Shown: positions 23,413 to 55,250, counted from the first letter of the stretch. The stretch: 64,000 nucleotides of DNA from Echinometra lucunter (GCA_029962745.1 CM057157.1:23616088-23680087), one strand, 5' to 3'. The notes: a model not told the origin generated them from the sequence alone. Made by a program: numbers and translations.

Positions 23413-24113
23413 ATATGTCTCATTGAGGCCTGTATTTTGTCTGGGTAAATCACTTTCTGAAAAGTACCCTAAACAGGGATTGAAGTAGGACGGAAGTAGG
23501 AGTGATTTTAATACCCTAAACAGAGAAATAATGTATTACAATGTACATCTTCAATTTTTATACCCGTAACAGGGATTTTATGCAAAGATTGCATCATAAT
23601 CTAATTCAATAACCTTTTCCCAGATTTTCCGAATTTTGATACCCTTAACAGGATCCCCGTTTTCCCCGCCTGGTGCTGAAAACCGACCCTTTTTCTACCT
23701 TTTTTTGTTACACGGATGATGTAGGGGTCTACAGGCCGCAATCCCCCTGGGGGACTAACTACAGTCCGTACATTCAAGTTAACATTAGTCTAGACTCTAG
23801 ATCTAATGCTAAATAGAAAATTCCCTCATTTTTTGTCGATGAAGTGGTTAATTATGTTTTTTTTAAATACAGTCATGACTGGAAATATGGCAATTGCAGA
23901 CTTTATAAGAAAGCCATATCAGCCATTACCCAGTTGAGAAACTTGCAGTACACTGTCACAATGACTCGCATACCGGCTGCAAAAGCCAAAGCTGCAGCAT
24001 GCAGTGCTTCCCTACGGACCCTAGCCTAGCCTAGGCCCGGGTGGGCCGTAGCCGTAGTTCAAAACGGCATTTTGAATAGCAAAACTAATTGCTGACGTGA
24101 ACGCAAAATACAT

Positions 24114-25027
24114 CTTCTAGAGTATGTACTCCTGTGGGCGGCCGTCCCCTGTGAGCGGCCGGTGGTGAATAAAAACTAAAAATTAAAAAAATATTTTTGA
24201 TATCCCTTCAAAAATTACCTTGGACAGTCTCAGGTAGGTTCTAGTGCACCAAAAAACATACTCAGTGAAAGCAATAAGCATAATGAGTCTCACTGAATAT
24301 CATTAGAAGTCGACACCACCAGTCACTGACTGAAAAATGTCAGTTTCTTAACTTTTAAGTTAAGAAACTTTGACATACTTAAGCCAAAACTTAAGCTTTA
24401 TTTGTTCAATTTGATAGCTGATTTGATTTTTATTTAAGAGAATGAAGTTCATGGCCCATATTTTGCTGCAGAAATTCTTATTTATACCACCAGAGAAAAA
24501 GTTGCATGGGGGTGGCCGCTCACCAGAGCCATTTTTCAAGATGGGTCCTGTGAGCGGCCACCCTATGTAAAACGTGTACAAAATGCAGGTTTTTGTAGGA
24601 GATTGTACTCTGCCTTCATTTTTTTGTCACGGCATTTGGTAGATCATCACTTTTGACAGATTTTATGGATTTCTACACAGTATCATTACTTTTCATGAAG
24701 TATTGGTGTGTAAAGCATGAAATTCAATATTAATTTTGTTTACTTCGTCACAAATATGGCGGTAAATGCTCGCCAAATGATAGGCGGCCGCCCACAGGGG
24801 TAGGGGTGGCCGCACACAGGACCCCTAACATCGTTTTGAAAAATGGACACTACTGACCACGTAATTGGTCAATAATTTTAAGTTTGCCCTCTATTCAATT
24901 AGCAGGTATTTTGACTATGCATTGATGGTACTGAACTATGTGTGAGTCTTTGATTAATAAATATAATCAACAAATTCCCTTTTTTAAGCGGCCGCACACC
25001 AGAGCAGGTACTCTATAGAATCTAGAG
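24114..25027. mobile_element. Element with seven GTGNGCGGCC motifs
   Basis: The outer ends tctagagtatgtactcctgt and acaccagagcaggtactcta are approximate inverted repeats. Inside, a motif close to CTGGTGTGCGGCCRC occurs seven times in both orientations (24132, 24147, 24512, 24547, 24783, 24806, 24988). Such terminal and subterminal repeats are usual for transposase binding sites. No long coding frame was seen. Confidence 0.55.
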
Positions 25028-25692
25028 GTCTAATAGAAAAGAAGTTTTGATTTTATTTACCAGCAATGTTCCCGATGCTATGAAATTCAATTTTCCCCTT
25101 TCTGCTTTATTATTCAATCATATCTGATGAATGAACTGAGTGAAAATGGTGAATTTTAATTCCAAAAGGGCAAGACTTTCTTTTGCGACAGCCACCCAAC
25201 ATGCAAGGTGTGCTTTATTCCGTTGGCGTTAGCAAATTTGGGTGGCTGTCGCAAAAGAAAAGGAAGCCTTTCCAAGACGCTTATCGGACTTGTACGTAGG
25301 TCGACAGCATGCTGTCAAGTAACAAACATAATTAAAAGCATTTAGTTTCGGTAGAACTCTACAGACTTGTCACGTTTGCAGGACGAGGTCAATTCATTGA
25401 CCAAGTACACAGGATGAGTGCCTAGCTATAGCTAACGTTAGGCCTAGGCCTAGATCTAGTCGAGTCGGCCTAGCCCACTGACACTGTGGCACTGGATGTA
25501 TGGCAGCGAGGCGGCGCTAAGTGCTACATGTAGCTGCTAGCGATAGCGGAATGCTGCGGGAGTTGAATTTTTTTTAAATGAATGGATGGGCGTCGCTCGG
25601 TTACCGGGCCGGGCATGGCATGGCGATCAACACGTGTCCATTTACATACCAAAATAGCATCTATTCTCAAAATACTATTTATATACACATAC

Positions 25693-25719
25693 CATGGTGT
25701 TGATCACTTCGACAGGCAT
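25693..25719 (-). CDS. TXN: Thioredoxin exon 1, second copy
   Basis: Encodes the same MPVEVINTM with the same gtatgt donor as 22248-22274. Upstream sequence is continuous here and reaches past the GC palindrome. If the first copy is a haplotype duplicate, this is the same exon on the other allele; if not, the gene has two promoters. Confidence 0.7.
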
Positions 25720-25860
25720 GATGAAAGATGTGTGTTTTAACGTAAAGATTAAATCAAAATATTAAGATCAGTCGATAACTTCTGCCACCATGTACAGGAT
25801 CCGGCGCAGTAGTACCCGTGCACATGTACTGTATAATTTGGCGCGCGCTCGCACATAGCG
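25720..25860 (-). promoter_or_regulatory. Probable thioredoxin 5' UTR and promoter region
   Basis: Sequence directly upstream of the start codon in the gene direction. It contains a TATA-like ccaaattatacagta about 110 bases above the ATG (plus-strand tactgtataatttgg, 25828-25842). The equivalent in the first copy is at 22381-22395, where there is also a cacgtg E-box that reads cacatg here. The transcription start is not known. Confidence 0.35.
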
Positions 25861-25875
25861 CGCGCGTAATTTGCC
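25843..25875. other. GC palindrome at the gap-equivalent position
   Basis: ttggcgcgcgctcgcacata then gcgcgcgcgtaatttgcc can fold on itself. The first copy ends in N right at its ggcgcgc, which suggests that the fold or the nearby G tract broke the assembly. Confidence 0.6.
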
Positions 25876-25896
25876 AGATCCGATGCATGCAGAAAT

Positions 25897-25897
<1 letters not shown>

Positions 25898-25928
<31 letters not shown>
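25898..25928. repeat. Poly-G tract (31)
   Basis: Thirty-one G followed by atatgtcttattg. Confidence 0.95.
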
Positions 25929-25929
<1 letters not shown>

Positions 25930-26198
25930 TATGTCTTATTGTAAATGTAAATGTAATTGTATATCTACTCTATTGAAGAATTGCATAATCACCTTTGAAT
26001 CAGATATCCTAAACGTACACGCATTATGAGCCGGCCTGCATGCGAAAAAAAAGTACTTTTTTATGTATCTTCATGGATGATGTACAGCAGTGATGGAGTC
26101 GAGGCTGGCGGTTCCGAGTCGAGGCCGCATTATAAAAATATCAGAATTTTCAGAAAGTGATGCATGCGGATGATGTTCAGGCCTCATGCAATGAGTAC

Positions 26199-26241
26199 CC
26201 CCCCCCCCCCCCGGCGCGTGGTTCTACGGGGGGGGGGGGGG
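26199..26241. repeat. Facing C and G runs
   Basis: A C run of about 14, a short GC-rich spacer, then a G run of about 14. The two can pair as a hairpin, or each can form an i-motif or G-quadruplex. Confidence 0.85.
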
Positions 26242-26404
26242 CTATGGGGGCTGAAGACCCCCTCAAAAAAAAATGACGACATAAGTGCAAGTTTAATCTC
26301 ATATAGATTCTAATATAATGTCCTTGTATTAAACCCGCATATCAAAACAGGGAGGAAAAAAGAAAGGATAAAGAGGATAAAAGATAAAGGAAAAACCTGG
26401 GAGC

Positions 26405-27320
26405 GCTAGCTCGCTTCGCTCGCTGGCATTTTAATGATCTTAACCTTAACCAATACCGATTATATTACTATTCTTAAGAAAGGAAATATGTTTGCATCTT
26501 GTCTCGCTACCCCAAGTTTATGTTATTCTTCTACTCATTAATTGTTAGTTAGGCCTATATAACTGCAATGATTCCTGAGCGGCAAAGTTGACCTAAAATA
26601 GATGAATTTTCAGGAGATAAATGCCTGTGATCCTAAACCTATTCGCAATACACTCTGTGAGAACGGAAGATGTCGATAGATATCATTGTACGTTACTAAA
26701 TCATGAGAAGAGAGTAGTATGAACATGATAAGCCGGTCTCACTATTAAAAAATAAAAACATTTTTGCTCGCTCATAAATTCTAGAAACGAAACAAGATGA
26801 TTTCAATCAACAATCACTGTTATTCCCGCAGCAGTCTATGCCTTTTTTTTTGCAGCGACGTGTCCGACTATCCTCGAAATAATTCTGCAGGGAGTGTACA
26901 TGATAAGATCAATAAGGGAATTTTGTATATTTTTTTCCTCGCTTGCGACGCTCGCTCATATAAAGAATTATTTAGGAAGGCAAACGAATTGGACATGCCA
27001 GGCAGGTGACCAAATGCATTTTCTATATCTTGGCCTGTGGAGTCTTTATTTCCTTGCTCGCTTCGCTCGCTCTTTAGGAACAGGGTGGTTTTGGACAGCA
27101 AAAGTTTTGCCAGTGAGGTATAAAGCGAGGTGGCCAAGAAGACAATTTAAATATGCCAGTCTAGGGTGTATTTTGATGACAATTACAGCAAGAAGTGGTT
27201 ATTTTAGGCTCGCTCGCCAATAGTAGATGTGTATTTTCGAAAGTCCCTATCGCGCTCGCGCCTCTGTGTGTGTGTGTGTGGGGGGGGGGGGGGTATCCCC
27301 TCCCCCTCTCAGTCGCTTTG
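26405..27320. repeat. Scattered CGCTCGC-type words
   Basis: gctcgcttcgctcgct or close forms occur near 26408, 26765, 26940, 27056, 27210, 27250 and 27312. The short overlapping frames here on both strands do not look like a known protein. It may be the remains of a repeat with internal subunits. Confidence 0.4.
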
Positions 27321-27496
27321 CTCAAACTCTGGTATATATCCTCCAAGCCCCCAGTAGCTCCCCCCCCGAATCGTTTGCTCTAGAACCGTGCCGGCCCCCT
27401 GGAATTTACCCCTTAGTTAGCACAATTATATAGGCCCAGAATATGAAGGTGCTGCACAGCTCAGTGCCCCCCCCCCCCCCACACACACACACAGAC
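27264..27496. repeat. (GT)n-G14 and C14-(AC)n inverted arms
   Basis: A GT run followed by 14 G (27265-27293) faces 14 C followed by an AC run (27467-27496). The arms are almost perfectly complementary across a spacer of about 170 bp. Confidence 0.85.
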
Positions 27497-28194
27497 ACCA
27501 CACACACTGTCAAGTACCCAATAAGGTGTGCTTTTTTCTCTATAAGGCATACATGTGCGAGCACACTTTTCAAATCTGATGAGTGCATATTTATAAATAG
27601 CTATCTCACTTGGATAGAACCCCTTAACCCCCATGTAAAAAAATACCATGGGTACCATTGTACTTTGAAAAATAATCTTGAAATCATGATGATTTGACAG
27701 TACTTTCATGGTTTGATTGTAATCTTGTCAAAGGAATTTAGTCTTTCTATAAGTGACCTTTTTATTCCCCTTCTGATGCCCTATCTTATTATGTTGCGAT
27801 TTTCTAAAAAAAACAGAAAAAGGAGATACTTCAGGCATTTCTGGTAGTACAAGTATAGCAGGACCCATACGTACTCGTAGTGGTAGGATAGTGAAACAAC
27901 CTGTATTGTTTACTTTTAAGCTTGTAAATAGACTATTTTGTACTTATTATATTATATCATTGTATACTATGTATGCAAACATTTTGTTTTCTAGTTGGTT
28001 ATAGTCTACACATGTACATGTACATATACATTGCTTGTGTTCTGAACTTTCTTACTACAAACCTATTATTATTATGTCATTATCTTTGTACAAGAAAAGT
28101 TCAGAAGTCATGTATTGTTATTTATACTTTTGTTTGAACTCTCATACCCCGAGAAGGGGTCAAAGAGTCAATAAATTCTACAAATTCTACAATC

Positions 28195-28263
28195 TTAACC
28201 CATTGAATAACAAGCTTGAGATAACTTGGGCTGGGGTCTATCAAATCATGCTCAATGGGTCAA
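28195..28263. mobile_element. Short TTAA hairpin element, family B
   Basis: It begins TTAACCCATTGAATAAC and ends atgctcaatgggtcaa; imperfect inverted repeat. Confidence 0.5.
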
Positions 28264-29058
28264 CTGATCCTTCAAATCTGATGTGCCTCTTTTGCTTCTG
28301 CCAAGTGCCCAGGCGGCCCTCTTCTTCCCTTATATTAGGTGCATCAGCCCATTTCACCTCCAAGTGCCCCCTATCACTCTTTACTGCAAATCTAACAATC
28401 ATCCCGATAAATTTCTCCTTTTGTTATGCAGTGAAACTTCTTACAGTGAAGACATATGCAGCATAAAATTAACTCATTACTGCATATCAGGAATCTTGTT
28501 TTAATTATCAGGATAAGAAAAAAATAAACAAATAATATAAAAAGCCGAGACCAGCAAAATTACCTTATTCTTCAGGTATCTGGTTATACCGAAGCTCTTA
28601 CTTACTACATGATCTGTCCCTTTTCCCTTCAGACAATTTCCCCTTTCCACCAGGCCTCTCATAAGTGCCTACTTTGAAATCTTATGGATGAAAAACTAAA
28701 TAGAACCTATATTGTTTTCAAATTAGTTGCTAGTTATAAACTCCATTCCATTCTCAGAAATTATAAACTCTCGTTTATTTTCAGAATTATTACCACTACT
28801 TCATTAAGAATTATGAACCGCCTTGTTAGGACATTTGTGTTTCAGATTTTTTTTTTCTCAAAGTATGAATATGAACCTTTGAAAAATACTTCTAAAGAGG
28901 AAGTACCCCTGAAAAAAAAAAAAAAAAATCTTGATGCCCCCTGCAGTAAGTGTTACTCATCTTGTGCCACCCCTCCCCCTCCTGAAAACAGCTACGGTAT
29001 TCATACAAAAAGAAAGATCAATGAGAAAAACAGATGATTCATACAGCATTTGATGTAT

Positions 29059-29064
29059 TTTATT
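29059..29064 (-). terminator. Candidate polyadenylation signal for the PLK gene
   Basis: AATAAA on the minus strand, about 6.5 kb below the PLK stop codon. Other AATAAA-like words are closer, so the choice is weak. Confidence 0.2.
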
Positions 29065-30459
29065 ATCATGCATTCTTCAAATGTAACATTGAAATAATTT
29101 TTAATTTTTGACATTATAGTACAGCATCAGGAGACCTATACATATACACTCCAAATCTTAATGATATGTTAGCCTTCATAATCATATCAATCTCTCATTA
29201 CAACTGGCAATTTTATAACTCAATATCAAATACAGAATTTTTATCAATTAACATTTCATTTTCAACTCATATCTTGGTCCAAGTTTTGGCATATCAAGAA
29301 TTTGAATGATAAATTAATAGAAAATGATCGAAATAGCTCTCTTGCACAAAGAGTATTTAAACTATAACCATTTCAATTACAAACACAGTTGAGATGTTAC
29401 TCAAATTGTTAAATAATTAAAAAAATACTTTAATAAAAAATAACTAGATGTACCAAGAAGAAACAAATTGTCTGGTACAATATGTGCATTCGAAAACAAG
29501 GTGTGTGACATAAAACCCTGTGTAAACAGGTGTTAAATACCTAAATTAATGTGTTTCAACAAAATACTATATAAAAATTCATAACTGAATAAGTGAAGAT
29601 GTAATGATTTTGCAGCCAAGGAAGTTCATTGCTTGATGTCTGCACAAAGCTTCATAAACAGTTGTAGACATCACTTTAAAAAAAACCCACAGTTGTAGAC
29701 AAGGCTTATGGAAGAAAATGAGAAACAATGGCCCTGAGAGTAGACCTATTGCATAATGGTAAGCCTCCAGTAATGAACTTTATGATAAGTTAGGATGTGT
29801 TCATAGCTTGAGTGAAAAACCAGAATCAGCATTTTGAAATATCATTATGAAACACAGTTTTGGAAGCTGCATACCCTGTTTATATCTTTTTTCTCCATTA
29901 TGAAACCATGTTTTTGAAACGTGCACACCTCTTTTATGAGTTTTTATCAAAACTCTCCTTTAAAACCATGTTTCCACATAATAAAGCTGCAGAAACAATT
30001 AACCCAGAATTTTTTCAGCAAAAACATAACAAGATCCCGGATCTGGCCTGAGATATAGAGCTATTAATGCACCCTTAAATTATTTACTGTTTGCAAGTAT
30101 ACACCTCCTTTCCTTCCAACAATTCATCTGTTGAAAAAGTGGTGTGAAAAGGAAGGGAAAAATGCTACAAACCAAAAGATAACATGCATGTCCAGTAAGC
30201 CTCTTGTAGGTATTCCACTAAAATTTACATGTATTATTTGTGGTAACAGTGGTAGTCATAGATCATCAAAATAAGAATACTGGTACATGTGTTACATGTG
30301 TTAACAAATGAATATAAAAAAAAAGAAAATTACACAACAAAGCAAAAACAAGTATTTCTATTCAAGCTGGCTTATAGCATAGCAAATGATAGAAAGAAAG
30401 AGAGAAAGAGTGGGGTGAGATAAAGCTTTAAAAACATTAAAAATGGCCTGAAACTAATA

Positions 30460-31010
30460 AGTAACCCTCAAACGCAAAATGACCAATGAGTCACAAATTT
30501 CCCTTTTTACAAGTTTGATAAAGTTTGAAAGCTTAGAGTCAAAGCTTTTGAATGATATTGTGCTCACCTTGTCTACCTTATGCATACCTTTAAAATTACA
30601 ATGAGAATGAGAGCTTGTCAGACAGGCTAATCACTAGAACAATGGAGAAAACAGGATGTAAAGTGGAGTGACCATTCAGAGTGCACTGTAACTGGTGTCA
30701 TTTTGGCTGTCTCACTAAAATTTTGAATGAAAGCTCCCTATTGACCGTGAAGGGATTATCACATCAGGCTCAAACTTTGACTAGTTTTAAAAGCCACAGA
30801 GTGAGTAAATTCTAAGTTATGAGGTTTTACGCAGCATGCTGGCATACATTTATTTCAAAATCTCCCCAAATGGTAATCTTAAATCAAAAGAAAAACACAT
30901 TTCTACATTGCAGATGGCCCCCAAATATGGTCAGATGACAGACCAATAAATGATCTATCAGAAAATGTAAGCTAAATAACCTAAAATGAACTTTTTAACC
31001 CCAAGCTCCC
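30460..31010. repeat. Dispersed repeat, family E copy 2
   Basis: Shares ordered blocks with 19266-19890 along most of its length, from aaaatgaccaat to cctaaaatgaactttt. Confidence 0.75.
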
Positions 31011-31983
31011 CTACAGAGAAATACTCTGAAACTTCCATTACTACTTAACAATCACCTTATGATGGACGGCCACATACGGAATTTGATCATAGTCTCTCCA
31101 CTAGTGCCATTTGAATGTGAAGGTAGCTTAGCGAAATGGAGGGGTGCGAAAAGATGCATTCGGAACAAAAACAATACAGACAACAATATGCATTTTTTGT
31201 TCTTATGCACGTTTTCACACAACAATGTTTGGCTATTAAAGCTTCCTGTATACCTAGGTTGCTTTTATCATAAAGCACTGGTATTTTTATTAGTAGTTGC
31301 TTTTTTACCCCCAGTTTCTGTGCAACATTGTCATAAAGATATATTTGCGCTGGTGAGCGGAAAAACATAAAATAAACCATACAAAAGTAGCAGATGGTGA
31401 TTTAAAACACCTAATCTGAAGTTCTGACTCATTATTACCACTTCCCTGGGTATTTTTCTACCAGTTAGTGGAACTATTTTGAATGGGACTTATAAATGTC
31501 ATTAGTATTCTTTAGATATTGATTCACTCCAATGAGTAAAATCAATGTTCCTCACTCCCTCTGACTATATTGCACATAAATCCTTCAAATTAAAACAAAC
31601 AGAACATATAACACAACTCATATCTCTTGAAAGTGCATGGATTATTAACATGAGGAATATTCCTTAAACATGTATCTCAAGTCAATCATGATATAAAATT
31701 TCCATCTTATTTACATATGTACAGGTATCTCCACTCAATCTCTTATTTACAAATAATATTAAACATTCAAAATCAATTCATCACCAGCATCACAAGGATC
31801 TCAAGATAGTTGTTTTCATACTAATTCTCCAATACATCCCCTGTCATCAGCAACCCTTCGGCATTAATTTTTGTGTATAAGGATATCACTGGAATAAGGA
31901 TACTGGTGGAACAAATAAATTTGCAAACAAATGGCATGACATTTGTACCAAATCATATGGTTTATGGAAAGAGCTTAGCAGAC

Positions 31984-32003
31984 CTCCCCCCCCCCCCCCC
32001 CCC
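31984..32003. repeat. Poly-C tract
   Basis: About 20 C in a row. Confidence 0.9.
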
Positions 32004-32651
32004 ATTCATTTACTGGGGACATAACTTGAAACTACCTAAGACCATTTCAATACTTAGATATCTTTTAAAAACAGCAACTATTGATACTAAAAGTAATATA
32101 TTTTCAAGAGCCTAGCACTAGATTAACACTAGGTAAAGTAAGTACCGTATATGTAATGCCCCGATCAACAGTTAACTTGAATTCATGTGTAGGGGCACTT
32201 TCTGAAATCGTAGCCTTTCGTATTCTTTAAACAGAAATGCTTTCAATATACAGGCTTACCTTAAATTGATGCATATTACAGTTAAAATATGTTTGTAGAT
32301 GAAAGAGAATACTGAAATGGGATTAACACAAACAATAAAAAATACAACATAACAAAATATTTCAATCATCATGCTAAGAAATGAATACATACTTCAACAT
32401 GTAAACTACATGGACAAGGTATAAAAATGATGGAGTTTCACATAATGTTGTAATAATATTATGTCACAGGAAATACAGACATATATTTCCTGAACGTTAA
32501 AAGAGAAAGAAACAGCAGCATTTCAGGTTTTGAGTATTTGGTCGAGAAGACTTTAAAGGAGTAAAATAACAAAAAATTAAAATAAATAAAAAGCATAACA
32601 AAAGTATCAAAAAAATTGCACAAACTGCACAATTTTTAAATCAATATTACA

Positions 32652-32789
32652 GGGGAGCATTTCATCACGTGTCTTGTCAATGATGTTTACTGACAACTGT
32701 TATAAGCTACTGAAATCCTTGCGTCTGATTGGCTGAGAGCAAATTTGTCAGTAAAAACCACTGATAAGACACTTGATGAAATGACCCCC
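32652..32789. mobile_element. Hairpin MITE, family A copy
   Basis: ggggagcatttcatcacgtg pairs with acttgatgaaatgaccccc. The inner word tgattggctgagagcaaatt is the family A core. Confidence 0.75.
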
Positions 32790-33249
32790 AGATCTCCTTT
32801 ATAAAACACACTCATTTGTCCAAAAAGGACAATCTTTTCAGGACATTCTGACATTTTACAGAGAGAAAGAAAACATTGTACAGCAATAATAACAAAACCA
32901 TATTGCTATAATGTAATTGACATGAAAACCAGATATAACTTTGGCATTTAACACTTGGAGTAAAACAATATGGGAAGACAAGAAATGCTTAACAAAACAT
33001 GAAACAAAATAATGAAGGACAATTTTGTTCCTTGGAGTTGCATATATGCGGCAGGAAAATAATTCAAAGGAAACAAAAAATTGTGCATACAAGGTGAGAG
33101 TCTGATGCTAAACGCATTGCAGATGACCCTGTCAGGTAGATCTATCTCACCTAAATCTTGGCCAGGATCTTACTTCCTTGCCCCAAGAATTGTTCACCCT
33201 CTTGTCAGGTCAGTCAGGGTACTCTTTACTTGCCATGGATCTAGACTCT

Positions 33250-33400
33250 GGGCCCGGGTGCATAAAACTTGTTATCAATAACAAGTTGCAATAACTGTTA
33301 TAAGCAACTGAAATCCTCAATGTGATTGGCTGAGAGTAAATTTGTCATAGAAATGTGGCAGTTGTTACTGGAAACAAGTTTTATGAAACAGGGCCCGGGA
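33250..33400. mobile_element. Hairpin MITE, family A copy
   Basis: gggcccgggtgcataaaact pairs with agttttatgaaacagggccc. The core is tgattggctgagagtaaatt. It is closest to the copy at 2788. Confidence 0.8.
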
Positions 33401-33855
33401 CTACCACATTTGTCTGCTAAGTGAATGCTTTAACTTTTTCATTATTTGACAACTGTATTTCAGAGCTGAAATTTTAATTATTTCCCCTCAATAATTTTTT
33501 AAAGTAAAATTACATGTAATTGTTTACTTGATCAACTCATGCAGGAAAACTCTTTTTGTTTAAAAAAAAAAATGTTTGGTTTCTAATAACACATACATGT
33601 GCAAAAAGTCAAATGTGGTAGTTTACTGTATGTTACAGTGAATGGCTGACCAAAGTGAGTAAAGAGTTAACAGACTGCTACAGGCTAAGCTGTAATCCTG
33701 TACAACCTGTTTCAGCACCCTTCTGGTAACTTTCATACCTGGAGGAGGCCATCTATGGCTTAAATAGTGCGACTGGATGCTGGCAGACATCATTTTGCTG
33801 TCAAGTCACTGTTTGACAGGATGATGTTTTCCTTAATCTCAAAGCTTTAACATGT

Positions 33856-33947
33856 TTAACCCACTGAACACTAAGTCCAAGATAACTCAGTATAGGGTCT
33901 GGGGAAAATACATGTTATACTGAAATCCCATCATGCTCAAAGGGCTA
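33856..33947. mobile_element. Short TTAA hairpin element, family B
   Basis: It begins TTAACCCACTGAACACTAA and ends atgctcaaagggctaa. Confidence 0.5.
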
Positions 33948-35586
33948 AGTCTTAAGAATGATGCCTTTTTCTCCAATCAAGTGGCTTTTTTCACTATTAC
34001 TTTCTTTCCATGTTATTTTTCAAAAACACAACTTTATACCATTATCATTACCAGGCTACAGAAGAAATGCTGGCCGATTTATTCCATGAGAAATCCTAGT
34101 CCGCTTTGGGTTAAAGCATGTTGTCAACTTTGTAAGAATAAAAGTACATGCAGTATGACACCTACAATTTATAACAGACCTTGTGAGTTTCATTCACCAA
34201 TGCTAAGTTTGTTTTAATTGCACTTGTAGCAAACATGAGCATTGTAAAGGCAAGCAATAGCACCTTGTTAATCTGAGTTTTTCATTATCAGCTGTTGACT
34301 GTTGAACTAAACTTGGCATAACTGGTTGCAAACTCAAGTTTGTTAGATGGTACATGTACCTCTCTCACAGGAATACGAGAGACATTTAGCATTCAAGCTG
34401 GAGTTTTCAAGCAATCAAACTTGAGTTTCCAACATTTTTTTAAAAAAATTGGATTTAAATAGCACCAATACACATGTACATGCACTGAGTTAATATCTCA
34501 GAGCACCAGCATAGCCAAGATTCTATTTTAGGGGAGGGTAGTGTGTTTCTGAGAATTACATATTGAGTGTGTGAAGCATGTTCCCTAGGGAGGTGGGATG
34601 TACACAACTGAGAGAAACTAGCAAAAGAAGGGCGTCACTTTGTAAAGTGATCTTCCACACTTGAAAACAACATTTTTTTTTTCATTCTGTTTGAGATTCT
34701 GCCCCTCCCTCTACCCCCTCCCATTTTACCAAAAAAAAACAACAACAACAAAACCCTGAAATCATCTTGAATGGAGAGAGGACTTTCCCCTTGAAAAAAA
34801 TTATTCAAAATGATTGAATAAGATGATGAAGTCTAAATCAAACAAGTAAACTTAATGATGATTTTGGAATGCATGTTATCAATTAAACAGTAATAGACAA
34901 AGCATTAAAATATTTCTTCTTTTTTTTTCAAGTTTTAAGAAAGATAGCAAACAGTCTTTATTCTATTTTGAGTATTTTTTTTTTTTATATACCATGAGTT
35001 TGCAAACTTTTGCACATAAATGTAGCTTTTTATCTTGCACAATTTCACAGAACATTCTACTGTCTTCAAAGTTCTTTGAGCATGTTTAATGACATGAGTT
35101 TGCAAACTTTTTTTGCACATTAATGTAACGTTTCATCATGCACAATTTCACAGAGCATTTTACTGTTCTCCAGAGATAAAATCCATTCAAGACGGATATA
35201 CCAGTGACGTGTCCTTCTCAGTGAATGAGTATCAGCAACTAGCTCAATGCAGAATTTTTTACAATCACAGTACACGGCATGGAAGAAGCACATACATGTA
35301 TAATTCAACATTGCACATGTGCACTTTTGAGTTTGGTGAGATGTTCAGAGCATTGACTGACACCCTCATGCAAAGTAACCCAAACTATAAGCAAAAAATG
35401 TGAACAGCTAGGCCTCTGCTGGATGAATCTTCTTTAACATCACCTCTCATCCAGTCAGCATTGCACTCTCAATTTGTGAAAGGATTCCTTACTGGTCATC
35501 AGAAATGCAATATTGCTTGAAGAAGACTGTTTTCCTAAAAATGTACATCATTACAAAGGGTCTGTGACCTTTGACCTAAATCAGGG

Positions 35587-55250
<19,664 letters not shown>

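Larger units (their letters stand above)
22901..25855. repeat. Right member of the duplicated block, with about 2 kb of extra sequence
   Basis: It opens with sequence matching 21073 and closes with sequence matching 21655-22400. Between these lie about 2.1 kb not found in the left member, including TACCCTAAACAGGG words (23465-23660) and the GCGGCCGC-motif element (24114-25027). Confidence 0.8.
25861..35586. other. Intergenic DNA and probable long 3' UTR of the PLK gene
   Basis: No exon was recognised between the thioredoxin first exon and the PLK stop codon. The upper part, down to perhaps 29050, may be PLK 3' UTR. Repeats include CGCTCGC words (26405-27320), the GT/G and C/CA arms (27264-27496), short TTAA hairpins (28195, 33856), repeat family E (30460) and two MITEs (32652, 33250). 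Confidence 0.5.

Noticed and set aside
28035..28466. 143-codon plus-strand frame
   Set aside because: No domain, no codon bias, overlaps a short hairpin repeat; likely chance.
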